In this document: positions 1 to 8,153 of the stretch, in pieces
How positions within the stretch are numbered: position 1 is the stretch's first letter
Layout of the letters: each line of letters starts with the position of its first letter
From: Firm-08 sp045546995
Lineage (GTDB): Bacteria; Bacillota; Clostridia; Oscillospirales; QAKW01
Assembly: GCA_045546995.1 (NCBI GenBank)
Contig: JAZQDW010000066.1
Location: forward strand, 1-45,880
Reading direction: 5' to 3'
Length of the DNA: 45,880 nt
The notes under the pieces: generated by a model
Told to the model about the DNA's origin: nothing
What the model saw: only the letters and a program-made list of their open reading frames with translations
The model's database searches: none
Translations under genes and position numbers: made by a program

Positions 1-126
1 CGCATAGTTATATTGCCCTTCGGGCAGTTTTTAGGGCGAATATAATATCACGAAAACCGAAAGGTTTTCATATCACTTTTGCCTTTTGGCAAAAATATCA
101 CTGCAAACGACAGTTTGCAATATAAC
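1..126. repeat. Tandem hairpin array 1 (25-bp period)
   Basis: Three perfect hairpins, each a 7-bp stem with a 4-nt loop, lie at 52-69, 77-94 and 102-119. They start exactly 25 bp apart and are joined by the 7-nt linker ATATCAC (the last one ATATAAC). The stem sequences are unrelated to one another (GAAAACC, TTTTGCC, TGCAAAC); only the linker and the geometry are kept. A further hairpin (TGCCC/GGGCA) lies at 14-26. The array may begin outside the window. Similar arrays occur at 9288-9456 and 42039-42218. Function unknown; I know of no named family for it. Confidence 0.8.
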
Positions 127-244
127 TTAACCAACCGAAAAAGAAATTTTGTTTTTTCGGCTTGTTTTTACCTTTCTCAAAGTATATAACCCACTATGAC
201 ACTTTCACATTCAATGTGCAAAGTGTCATTTGCTTTGTATATAT

Positions 245-287
245 AAAAACCGAGAGGGACAACTTCTTTACGAAGTGTCTCTCTCGG
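245..287 (-). terminator. Rho-independent terminator of the 307-3584 operon
   Basis: A long imperfect hairpin (CCGAGAGGGACAACTTC paired with its near-complement at 271-287) ends, on the minus strand, in CTCTCGGTTTTTATAT. It lies just downstream of the minus-strand gene ending at 307. The plus strand also carries a short T run after the stem (GCTTTTTATT), so it could work in both directions. Confidence 0.75.
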
Positions 288-306
288 GGTGCTTTTTATT
301 ATTGAG

Positions 307-2517
307 TTATTTATCCTGATAAGGCTTTCTGCCGAGCAACACGCAGCCCGAAACGCCGAATACCTTGTTTTCGGGATGCTTTTTGTAATCGATATACGGC
401 GCTCCGCAGTGCGGGCAATTAAAAGAATTGTAATAACGGAATATTTTTCCGTCGGTTTCGTAGGTCCAGGTTTCTTTGTCAATATCGTATGCACGAATCT
501 CGCAACAATCCAACCCGTCATCGGAATATGCAACGTCACTTTGCGCCATGTAAAAAGCGTATCCATGGAAACAAAAAGATTTTCCGCAGTCGGGGCACAC
601 ACCAAGCAGTCGAATGTTGGAAGGGGTAGTGTAGCCTTGATATTTCAGCGCCTTCATCGGAAGATCCTGACCTCTGTTCATTTCACGGCGCCGCTTTGTG
701 ATGTTGCCGCCGTAAGCAAGAAAGTGCACCTCAAAGCGATATCCGATATCTTTTAGGGTCATTTGTCGGTCTTCCGGCGTGTCCGAAATAAAGCCGTCTA
801 TCTGAACCGCCGGAACGGAAGGATTGCCGTGCACACTAAGACGGACGGAAATGAGAAAATATTTTCCTGTAAAATCCTCATCGCCTTCGGTCTGCAAACA
901 GTATTCTCTTGTTTTGACACCGTCCTCATAAAGGCATAAGACCGGCTCTTTTTCATTGAGCGGAACAGCGCCGCTGAATTCATACATGGGACGTCCCGGA
1001 TTGCTTATTAAATATCTTACAAAAGCCCGAGTGTCTATCTGGATGGATTGGCCTTCGCCGATGGATGCCGGCTCTCTTACAGGAGCGGGCCGGGCCAGTT
1101 TTAATTGGTCGGCGGTGCCGAAACTGCGGCGAAGCAGGGTCTCGGCATAAGCGGTTGCTATTTTTTGATTTTTCAAATGCAAAGAGACCACTAAATCCGG
1201 CGTCCGGTTATGAAAAACAACACCCACCACACTTTTCAAGGTATCACTTTTGCCGACGATTCTTACCTCGGAATGTTCGGTTTCCCATTCCGGGGGAGTC
1301 GTTCTCGTTTTCTTGCCCTTTAAATAGGCTTTGGTGATGTTGATATACTCGTTTTGGTCTTGCACCGACAGAATAAAGCTTTCGATTTTGAGGTCAGTAG
1401 AAACCAGATGGTCAACTGAATTGCGGATGAAGTCCCAATCGTATTGGTATGCCAGGGAGAAATGGTATAAAAACAGGCCGTCCTTTTCAATCCATGAAAC
1501 GTCGTCGATCAGGCTGGTGTCATCCAGCATTTCGTCGGGTAGATCGACGCTGAAGGTTTGAACCGGTTTTGCGAAAAAGCCCGTTCTGAGAATCAGTGAC
1601 CCGACAAGAAAAAACATGCCGACGCTATAGCCGATGAGGAAAGGAATAAAAAGAAATTCAATCTCCAAAAGACCTGAGATCATCAGCAAAACCATACTGG
1701 CAAGACCCAAAACCGAGCCGCCCTTGCAAAGCGTGTTAACAAAAACCGACTGTGTCAGTCGCTGATGAACAGCGGCCGCATTGGAAACAACGTAGGCATT
1801 TTTCAGTCCGTAAAGCAAAAGGCCGAGGCCGATCAGCTCCAGTATACCGATAATGATCCAGTTGCCGAGCTCAAGAGTGTCGTTGATCACACCGAAGATC
1901 ATAGCAAAAAGGGCAAAGGCCGAAAGTATGGCGCCACCGATCACCTTGCCCTTGTCAAGGGTAAACGCCGCTTCGGGGTAACGCTGTAAAAACTCTTTTT
2001 TTGCCTCCACGGTTTTTCCTTCTATTATTTTGGAAACGTGGGGCGCAACGTAATTGTTCAGTAACGAATGAAGCTCCCCCTTGTTGATCATAATATAAGC
2101 TTTTTTGCCGCTTTTTAAACGAATAACGTACTCGTCGAGATTGCCCCCGTTGCTGTAGATCCAGGCAAACTGCTCATAGGCCACGACTGCGCCGGTCCGC
2201 TTGCAGAAAAAGGCCTTTTCACCGCAGTATATCTTGGCCCGTGTAAAGGTGGGGGTGGTCAGGTCAATATCATCCAAATAGTGCTCAAGGCCGCTTTTTT
2301 TGAGAAGCTTGAAGGTGTGACCAAACCAAAAGAACTTGACGAAATACGTTATAAAACAGGCGAGCGATATAAAAAAGCATAAGAACATCCAGCCTGCAAC
2401 GGAGTCGGGATCTTTTGAAAAAGCTATAATTCCACCCACAAAGCCCATCGCGGCAAGAATGGCTGCGGTCAGAAAAATCGTTCCGAGGACCTTTGTTTTT
2501 TTGGCATACGTTTTCAT
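307..2517 (-). CDS. Hypothetical six-segment membrane protein with C-terminal zinc-ribbon motifs
   Basis: 736 aa, function not recognised. Hydrophobic segments lie at about residues 11-33, 41-63, 190-212, 218-238, 268-288 and 291-311, with a soluble region of about 120 residues between segments 2 and 3. The long C-terminal part carries CxxC pairs near residue 641 (CPDC) and 701 (CPHC), which suggests a split zinc ribbon. A stretch containing RRSFGTADQLKLARPAP closely resembles the end of the upstream gene product (RRSFGTDHAMKLGKPIP), so the two share a module. The ATG overlaps the upstream stop codon by four bases (ATGA) and has GGAGGG in front of it, which indicates translational coupling. 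A role at the membrane with its upstream partner is inference. Confidence 0.8.
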   Translation of the reverse strand: MKTYAKKTKVLGTIFLTAAILAAMGFVGGIIAFSKDPDSVAGWMFLCFFISLACFITYFVKFFWFGHTFKLLKKSGLEHYLDDIDLTTPTFTRAKIYCGEKAFFCKRTGAVVAYEQFAWIYSNGGNLDEYVIRLKSGKKAYIMINKGELHSLLNNYVAPHVSKIIEGKTVEAKKEFLQRYPEAAFTLDKGKVIGGAILSAFALFAMIFGVINDTLELGNWIIIGILELIGLGLLLYGLKNAYVVSNAAAVHQRLTQSVFVNTLCKGGSVLGLASMVLLMISGLLEIEFLFIPFLIGYSVGMFFLVGSLILRTGFFAKPVQTFSVDLPDEMLDDTSLIDDVSWIEKDGLFLYHFSLAYQYDWDFIRNSVDHLVSTDLKIESFILSVQDQNEYINITKAYLKGKKTRTTPPEWETEHSEVRIVGKSDTLKSVVGVVFHNRTPDLVVSLHLKNQKIATAYAETLLRRSFGTADQLKLARPAPVREPASIGEGQSIQIDTRAFVRYLISNPGRPMYEFSGAVPLNEKEPVLCLYEDGVKTREYCLQTEGDEDFTGKYFLISVRLSVHGNPSVPAVQIDGFISDTPEDRQMTLKDIGYRFEVHFLAYGGNITKRRREMNRGQDLPMKALKYQGYTTPSNIRLLGVCPDCGKSFCFHGYAFYMAQSDVAYSDDGLDCCEIRAYDIDKETWTYETDGKIFRYYNSFNCPHCGAPYIDYKKHPENKVFGVSGCVLLGRKPYQDK

Positions 2518-3584
2518 GATTTTTTTCCCTCCGGAGACAAATCGATTGATGTTGCCGCAGTGGTTTGGTTCTCTTCCGTTTCCTCGGGAATTGGTTTGCC
2601 GAGCTTCATTGCATGATCTGTGCCAAAGGAGCGGCGAATGGTTGTTTCTACATATTTTTTGATCAATAATTCGTTATTGACTGACGTAAAAAACCGTAAG
2701 ACTTGCGTTTGGTTGAACCACACGATTTTCATTGGCGCTTGCAGCGTCTTGCTGATTCCGGCAATAGTAAGGATGCCCATTTCTGTTTCGAGCTCGGGCG
2801 TGCTTTTACACTTTCCGCCATTCGTAGCATAGGACGATGTGATGTCCTGTTCCGAAATGCCGAGTGATCCGGTTGTGACTTGAGAAATATGCGCCAAATC
2901 AGCCTCGGACATATAATCTGCCCAATCTTTCATCATATCCCATCCATACCCTCGTGCGGCCAGAAGGACGTCGTACTGATGCCATGGGCCGGAAGTGAGA
3001 TGCTTGAATTCGCGGATAAACGTTATATCGTCAAGATACGCAACCTCTGCAACCTCCTCTGCGCATTTGGCACAGGTGTTGCCGTGATGCCTGTACTTGA
3101 TGGAAAGCTCTTTTCGGCAAATATCACAAACGAAAGTGTTTTTTTGAGCAACCGCCGGACATCTCTTTGCAGTGACCATATCCCCGTAGCTGAATGCTCC
3201 GGCATTCATTGTGGAAAGATGCAGACCAACGTTTGTTCCGGCTTTTGCATATTCTACTTGATTGGGAATTACGTCGATCAGCACTACTTTGTATGTGGCG
3301 TTGTTGATCGTAACGATATCATTGCAGTGGATAACGCCTCGTCGAATCTTTCCCGTTACGACGACACCGTGATTTTTGATCAGAAAAACATCCTCGATTT
3401 TCATCTCAAAGTCATCCTCTTCGGGTGATTGGCCGGCGGTTTGTTGTACGATCGCCATTTTTCTGTTATAGCATTCCTGACAGTATTTTTTGTTGTCTAA
3501 ATTCCAAACGTATCCATGGATCGGACGAAAACACTCGGAACATTTCTCGGGTGATTTCGTTTTCAAAAAATCAAACAATCCCAA
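2514..3584 (-). CDS. Zinc-finger protein with EF-Tu domain-2-like barrel
   Basis: 356 aa, function not recognised. Visible parts in order: an N-terminal CxxC...CxxC finger (Cys15, 18, 35, 38; LIM/GATA-like spacing); residues about 60-140, which follow the translation-factor domain-2 barrel pattern (IEDVFLIKNHGVVVTGKIRRG, then AGTNVGLHLS, as in EF-Tu); a second four-cysteine knuckle beginning FVCDICRKELS; and a C-terminal module ending RRSFGT...KLGKP that recurs in the next gene. There is no GTPase domain, so it is not a translation factor. The start is TTG with AGGTGA seven bases upstream. First gene of a two-gene operon with 307-2517. Confidence 0.78.
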   Translation of the reverse strand: MGLFDFLKTKSPEKCSECFRPIHGYVWNLDNKKYCQECYNRKMAIVQQTAGQSPEEDDFEMKIEDVFLIKNHGVVVTGKIRRGVIHCNDIVTINNATYKVVLIDVIPNQVEYAKAGTNVGLHLSTMNAGAFSYGDMVTAKRCPAVAQKNTFVCDICRKELSIKYRHHGNTCAKCAEEVAEVAYLDDITFIREFKHLTSGPWHQYDVLLAARGYGWDMMKDWADYMSEADLAHISQVTTGSLGISEQDITSSYATNGGKCKSTPELETEMGILTIAGISKTLQAPMKIVWFNQTQVLRFFTSVNNELLIKKYVETTIRRSFGTDHAMKLGKPIPEETEENQTTAATSIDLSPEGKKS

Positions 3585-3718
3585 AAAAATTCACCTCGCA
3601 ATACTTTTTTGCTTATTATATAAAACAAAAGGCGACAGCCTTTATGGCGGCAATGCCGCTCGTCGCGCACGGGGCGGCGGTTTGAGGTTCATAAATGCAG
3701 CGCATTTTGATATAATCG

Positions 3719-3828
3719 TCCATCATTTTCGGTTGCCTGCCTCGCAGGCGAGAAAATTGGACATCTATAATATCCGCCACATTGACAGTTAGCAATGTAG
3801 CAGATGCTTTATGCGGATATTATATCAC
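3719..3828. repeat. Nested inverted repeats in the 3585-3956 gap
   Basis: The 372-bp gap between the zinc-finger gene and the AraC gene has no convincing ORF. It holds two nested palindromes. The first (about 3720-3760) has an inner stem GCCTGC/GCAGGC inside flanking CATTTTC/GAAAATTGG. The second has 12-bp perfect arms, TATAATATCCGC (3766-3777) and GCGGATATTATA (3813-3824), around an inner ACATTG/CAATGT hairpin (3779-3798), and is followed by ATATCAC, the linker of array 1. It may be a decayed relative of the hairpin arrays. A TATAAT on the minus strand near 3615 may serve the zinc-finger operon. Confidence 0.6.
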
Positions 3829-3956
3829 ATTCCAAACGTTATTACAATAGACCGATCAGAGCGGTAAGGCGTTTGTGTTGAGCCGACTCGCTTGGCGCTG
3901 TCGATCAACGCCAAACAAAAAGCACCCCGAATGACAGGCAATCGTAACTTTCATTT

Positions 3957-4760
3957 TCACACCTTGATTTTTCTTTGATTCAGCGGTGTCAGCCCAAAAT
4001 GTTTTTTGTATTCCGCAATAAAATACGAAACCGAATTATATCCGCACCGCCGGGCAATATCGGTTACCGATAGATCGGTGTTGGCGATCAGGTCGCTGGC
4101 CCGCTCCATTCTCAAATCAATGAGAACGCTGAAAGGCGTTTTGCCGTAGGTGCGTTTAAACAGTCTTACAAAATAGTTTTTGTCCAGACCCGCCCTGGCG
4201 GCAAGCTGTTCCAGAGATATTTGCTGTTGTGCGTTGCTTTTCATATATTCCAGCACGGGATCACACACCGTGCGTTTGGGTTTGCGTTTTGCATAGTTTT
4301 GTCGGCAGATTTCGGCATTGAGCTTGTAGAGCAACTCCAAAATCAAATCCTGTGCGGCCGCCGCATCGGTAAAGGCGGTTTTGAGCAATTCCGAATAAAT
4401 GGGGATAAAGGTGTATTCGGAAAAGGGTGTGATGATTCCGCTTAAATTATCCAGCAAAGTGTCAGAAATACTTGTCTGAATGGGGCCTTCAATGTTCCTG
4501 CTGTAGTGCTCACGGGATTGCTTTCCCGAAAAATCAAGGGTTAATAAGATCGAGTTTTGAATACCACGGCCATACACCGTTTGTCCCGGTTTGCGGATAC
4601 AAACGTCCCCTCGCTTTATTTTGTGTTCTATGCCGTCAATGATCACGGTGCGTTCTTTCCCCGTCTCCACGTCGATTTCATAATCCTTTACAACACGGAG
4701 TTTGGAGGATAGTGCGGTTGTGGAACAAAATTCTCTGCATTCCAGTATTTTTACATTCAT
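3957..4760 (-). CDS. AraC-family transcriptional regulator
   Basis: 267 aa from the chosen ATG at 4760, which follows a good AGAGGTGAGG site; an in-frame ATG at 4808 would place the start inside a large palindrome and is less likely. The N-terminal ~150 residues look like a cupin-type ligand-binding domain. The C-terminal ~100 residues carry two AraC helix-turn-helix motifs (LEQLAARAGLDKNYFVRLFK and SVTDIARRCGYNSVSYFIAE) followed by the conserved FGLTP. It is divergent from the glycosidase cluster at 4927-9167, so it probably activates that cluster in response to a sugar. The inducer cannot be read from sequence. Confidence 0.9.
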   Translation of the reverse strand: MNVKILECREFCSTTALSSKLRVVKDYEIDVETGKERTVIIDGIEHKIKRGDVCIRKPGQTVYGRGIQNSILLTLDFSGKQSREHYSRNIEGPIQTSISDTLLDNLSGIITPFSEYTFIPIYSELLKTAFTDAAAAQDLILELLYKLNAEICRQNYAKRKPKRTVCDPVLEYMKSNAQQQISLEQLAARAGLDKNYFVRLFKRTYGKTPFSVLIDLRMERASDLIANTDLSVTDIARRCGYNSVSYFIAEYKKHFGLTPLNQRKIKV

Positions 4761-4771
4761 ATCCTCACCTC

Positions 4772-4817
4772 TTTTAAGCAGTGGAGGCGTGTTCGGATGC
4801 TCCTCCACTGCTTAAAA
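4772..4817. promoter_or_regulatory. 16-bp-arm inverted repeat in the AraC leader
   Basis: Arms TTTTAAGCAGTGGAGG (4772-4787) and CCTCCACTGCTTAAAA (4802-4817) are perfect complements around a 14-nt loop, ending about a dozen bases before the AraC ATG. In the AraC transcript this is a strong hairpin just ahead of the RBS, without a T run. It could be an autoregulatory operator or an RNA structure that controls translation. Confidence 0.65.
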
Positions 4818-4828
4818 TATCACAAAAC

Positions 4829-4860
4829 CCTAAAAAAGTCAATATTCTTATATTTTTAGG
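4829..4860. promoter_or_regulatory. Possible AraC operator in the divergent promoter region
   Basis: CCTAAAAA (4829-4836) and TTTTTAGG (4853-4860) are 8-bp inverted arms separated by 16 bp, in the AT-rich gap between the regulator and the glycosidase gene. The placement fits a regulator binding site; the assignment is inference. Confidence 0.4.
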
Positions 4861-4926
4861 CGATATATTCCCTTGTTTTTAAAAACACAAATTGATAAAA
4901 TTATATCATCAAAAAGGAGGCATTCT

Positions 4927-6540
4927 ATGAAAAAGATTTCCGTTATCAGGCCGCAATATCCGCAGATTTTCGGCGGATTGGGCTTTCACAATACCGAGGC
5001 GCTGTTGTATCCCGTTACCGAACAAGAACATTTTCGTCAGATCCTTTGCAAATGTTACCGTGAGATGGCACCGGGATTTATGCGTACCTTTGGCGGCTAT
5101 GACGATTGGTCAAAGGAGTCGATGGATGCCTTTTATGAGTACTACAGTCAAATGCAAAAGGTGACCGATACCCCCATCTATCTTGCGGGGGGCCGTGGTA
5201 AATTGCATTTCAGCGAGGAAGAAATGGAAACGTATTGCCGACGGGTGGCTGACAATCTGGCGTATCTCAAAAAAGAAAAGGGTATGAAGCACCTGCGCTA
5301 TTACTGCTTTTCCAACGAAATGTCACAGGTGGTGTGGGGAGCGTTGCTCAAAGATCTGCCGCTTTTTAAGCGGTATCACGAAATGCTTTACCGAGCTTTT
5401 CAAAACCGTGATCTGGACATTGGTCTTCTTGCAACCGATGCCTCCGAATATAAGGGATGGGAAACGATCGACTGGGCTATTGGAAATATGAATAAAATCA
5501 CCGAGGACTACTGCGCTCACATCTATGAGCGTCATCATGGACTCGACGATCTTGCCTTTTACGACTTCTTTTACGACAAATGTAACGAAATGGTCAAAAA
5601 AAACCTTGCCGCCGACGGCAAACGGTTTATTTTGGGGGAATTTGGTGTACAAAAACCGGAACACCTGCTCTATGGCAATGGGGCGGTGGTGGATGCCTGC
5701 CACTATTTTAATGATCCCGTGGAATGCGCCAAAAGCGGCATTATGCTGGCCGAAATGGTATTTTCCGCTATGAATGCGGGCGTTTTTGCGCTGGCCTTTT
5801 GGAGCTACGCCGATCTGCCCGACCCCTATTCTTGCGCCTATTCCGAAAAAGAGGGATATGCCAAGGCGTGGGGCGAGTGCGAAAAATACATTGCCGGCGG
5901 CACCACTGACGTCCGTTATAATAAATGGGGTATGCTCCGTTGGGAGGATAACGGGGATTATTCTGCCCGTGAGATTTATTGGTGCCTGGCGCCGATGGTC
6001 AAGCTGTTCAAGCGCAATGCAAAGGTGTTGGAGATTCAAACAGAGGATCCGCTGTTGCGCGCTTGCGGTGTGATAAACCGTGACGGCAGTGTGAGTGTCG
6101 GTATTGTCAATCGCCATACCGATCCCTGTCCGATCACACTGGACAGTGCCCTCTTCCACCAAAATATTCGTGTTTACGAATATGACTGCCTACACGTTCC
6201 CGTAAACGATTTTGCCGATATACAAGATTTTACGGTGCTTAATAAAGACAATCCCGCCATTACCCTCCCGCCGCTGAGTGTCACTTTCTTTACCACTGAT
6301 TACAAAGAAAAGGCAAAAACCGTTGCGGCAAAAGGGCTGAAAAAGAAAGGGGATCGGTTGGTCTGGAAAGAGGTCAAAGATCCCAACCATTGCTATTATC
6401 GTGTGTACGCTCATCCAAATGCAAATTTTGTGCCGAGCCGCGAAAATCAGATCGCCTCCACCGTTGCCACCGATCTGCCCATCACCGACAAAAAGCTGCA
6501 CTACAAAGTGCTGTCGGTGGATCAATGGGGGAACGTATGA
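4927..6540 (+). CDS. Intracellular glycoside hydrolase, clan GH-A-like
   Basis: 537 aa from the ATG at 4927, preceded by AAAAAGGAGG; an in-frame start at 4873 has no ribosome site. The first ~340 residues read as a (beta/alpha)8 glycosidase: SNE at 129-131 fits the acid/base Asn-Glu pair and GEFG with Glu238 the nucleophile. About 200 residues of beta-rich sequence follow, as in many GH-A enzymes. No signal peptide, so it should act on sugars already imported. I cannot fix the GH family (GH39-, GH30- or GH5-like). It is the first gene of a four-gene operon and overlaps the next start by four bases. The substrate is probably a uronide or related glycoside, judged from the neighbours. Confidence 0.75.
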   Translation: MKKISVIRPQYPQIFGGLGFHNTEALLYPVTEQEHFRQILCKCYREMAPGFMRTFGGYDDWSKESMDAFYEYYSQMQKVTDTPIYLAGGRGKLHFSEEEMETYCRRVADNLAYLKKEKGMKHLRYYCFSNEMSQVVWGALLKDLPLFKRYHEMLYRAFQNRDLDIGLLATDASEYKGWETIDWAIGNMNKITEDYCAHIYERHHGLDDLAFYDFFYDKCNEMVKKNLAADGKRFILGEFGVQKPEHLLYGNGAVVDACHYFNDPVECAKSGIMLAEMVFSAMNAGVFALAFWSYADLPDPYSCAYSEKEGYAKAWGECEKYIAGGTTDVRYNKWGMLRWEDNGDYSAREIYWCLAPMVKLFKRNAKVLEIQTEDPLLRACGVINRDGSVSVGIVNRHTDPCPITLDSALFHQNIRVYEYDCLHVPVNDFADIQDFTVLNKDNPAITLPPLSVTFFTTDYKEKAKTVAAKGLKKKGDRLVWKEVKDPNHCYYRVYAHPNANFVPSRENQIASTVATDLPITDKKLHYKVLSVDQWGNV

Positions 6541-7388
6541 TGCAGGCAGAACTTTTTAACAACATCAAGTGTATCGTCGGCGAGGGTCCGGTGTGGGATG
6601 CCGAAAAGAACAGAATGTTATTTTTGGATATTCGGGGGCAGAAGATCATCAGCGTTGAACTGCCGAGCGGTAAGGAAGAAACGATTCATCTGCCCCAAAG
6701 GATCGGTTGCTTTGCCCTTTGCGAAAAAGGCGGTTTGATCGCAGGACTGACCGACGGGGTCTATTTTATAAATGAAGACAATACGCTCTCCCTTGCCCAT
6801 CCGCCCGTGAAAATCAAAGGAGACCGTTTTAATGACGGCAAAATAGGTCCCGACGGCGCCTTTTATTTGGGGACCTCTGCCGCTGACGGCAAGGGTGCTT
6901 TTTATCGCCTTAAAAACGGGGTGCTCACCGAGCTGTTTGACGGCGTCACCGGTTCCAATGGTCTGGACTGGACGGAGGATGGGACACGGATGTATTATAT
7001 CGACACCCCGCGGCAAATGATTGAAATGTTTGATTTTGACGTCGCCTGCGGCACTCTTTCCAACCGTCGAAAATTTATGGACATCCCCAAAACATGGGGA
7101 CTTCCCGACGGTATGACCTTGGACAGTGATGATCATCTGTGGGTAGCCCTTTGGGACGGCGGCAGCGTGATTCAAATTGATAAAAACACCAAACAAGTTA
7201 TCAACCGAATTGATCTTCCTTGCCCTCGCGCCTCTTGCCCCGCCTTTGGGGGCGACCATGGGGAGGAACTGTTTATTACCACTGCCGCTTTCGGCAACGA
7301 ACAAAACGAATCGGCGGGCAAAACCTACAAAATCAAGACGGGCGCCCGTGGGGCCACCGTCTACAAATATAGGGAGGAAATCGTATGA
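6537..7388 (+). CDS. SMP-30/gluconolactonase-like protein
   Basis: About 283 aa. The opening CIVGEGPVWDAEKNRMLFLD, with Glu in GEGP, is the metal-binding signature of the SMP-30/gluconolactonase beta-propeller family; later RFNDGKIGPDGAFYLGT, GSNGLDWTEDGTRMYYIDT and LPDGMTLDSDDHLWVAL match the conserved Asn/Asp blades. The start is ATG at 6537 or the adjacent ATG at 6540, overlapping the glycosidase stop (ATGA), so the genes are translationally coupled. The expected reaction is hydrolysis of a sugar lactone to the aldonic acid, which fits the dehydrogenase and dehydratase downstream. Confidence 0.88.
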   Translation: MMQAELFNNIKCIVGEGPVWDAEKNRMLFLDIRGQKIISVELPSGKEETIHLPQRIGCFALCEKGGLIAGLTDGVYFINEDNTLSLAHPPVKIKGDRFNDGKIGPDGAFYLGTSAADGKGAFYRLKNGVLTELFDGVTGSNGLDWTEDGTRMYYIDTPRQMIEMFDFDVACGTLSNRRKFMDIPKTWGLPDGMTLDSDDHLWVALWDGGSVIQIDKNTKQVINRIDLPCPRASCPAFGGDHGEELFITTAAFGNEQNESAGKTYKIKTGARGATVYKYREEIV

Positions 7389-8152
7389 GCAAATGTATTT
7401 TAATTACCGGAGCGGTGCGCAATTCCGGCCTTGGAATGGCACGCAAATTTTTGAGTGAAGGTTGGACGACCATCATTACCAGCCGTGTGGAAGCCGATGC
7501 AAAGCAGGTTGCAAGCGAGCTGCAACAAGAATTCGGCACCCCTTGTTATGGCTTTGGCTACGTGCCTGCAAAGGCAAAAGAGGAAGTGGAGATCCTTTTT
7601 GAAAAAATTGAAAAAGCGGGCCTTACCTTGGATTCGGTGATCTGTAATGCCGCAGATCTGGGTCGATGGATGGATCCGCTCACGGTGGATGTGGACGACT
7701 GGGCAGGTGTATTGCATACCAACGTCGTGGGCTACTTTGCTCCCGCCCGTATGGCCGCTCGCCAAATGATCCAAAGCGGCAAGGCCAAAGGCGGCACCGT
7801 TATCTTTATCGGCTCCATCAACTATAAAGATGCGCTGCCCGAGCGTAGCGCATACGTGGCAAGTAAGGGGGCCATCCGCTCCATGACCAAGGCACTGGCC
7901 CTGGATCTTGGCGGCTACGGTATCCGTGTCAACTGCATCGCTCCGGGCCCCATTTGGACAACCCGTTATGATGAAATGGATCCTGTCGAAGCGGAAGCCC
8001 GCCGTCAGGCGGTGCCGCTGAAATCCATTACCACAAAGGAGAATATGGGGGAGATCGCATTCTTTTTGGCAAGTGATGCATCGCAAAATATGACCGGTTC
8101 GGTAATGGTCGTGGATGGTGGTATGGACTCGGCCATCAGTGGGGGCTATTGA
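7385..8152 (+). CDS. SDR-family NAD(P)-dependent oxidoreductase
   Basis: 255 aa, the usual length for a classical short-chain dehydrogenase. The N-terminal ITGAVRNSGLGMA is the Rossmann glycine motif in a slightly unusual form; VICNAADLG replaces the usual NNAG; the Ser-Tyr-Lys site is seen in GSINYKDALPERSAYVASKG; PGPIWTTRYD and the C-terminal GSVMVVDGGMDS are typical. The ATG overlaps the lactonase stop by four bases. Next to a mannonate dehydratase homologue it could be an SDR-type fructuronate/mannonate or other sugar-acid dehydrogenase; the exact substrate is inference. Confidence 0.87.
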   Translation: MSKCILITGAVRNSGLGMARKFLSEGWTTIITSRVEADAKQVASELQQEFGTPCYGFGYVPAKAKEEVEILFEKIEKAGLTLDSVICNAADLGRWMDPLTVDVDDWAGVLHTNVVGYFAPARMAARQMIQSGKAKGGTVIFIGSINYKDALPERSAYVASKGAIRSMTKALALDLGGYGIRVNCIAPGPIWTTRYDEMDPVEAEARRQAVPLKSITTKENMGEIAFFLASDASQNMTGSVMVVDGGMDSAISGGY

Positions 8153-8153
8153 T

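Noticed and set aside
289..756. Plus-strand ORF opposite the membrane protein gene
   Set aside because: Antisense shadow with no ribosome binding site and no recognisable product; the minus-strand gene has domains, coupling and a terminator.
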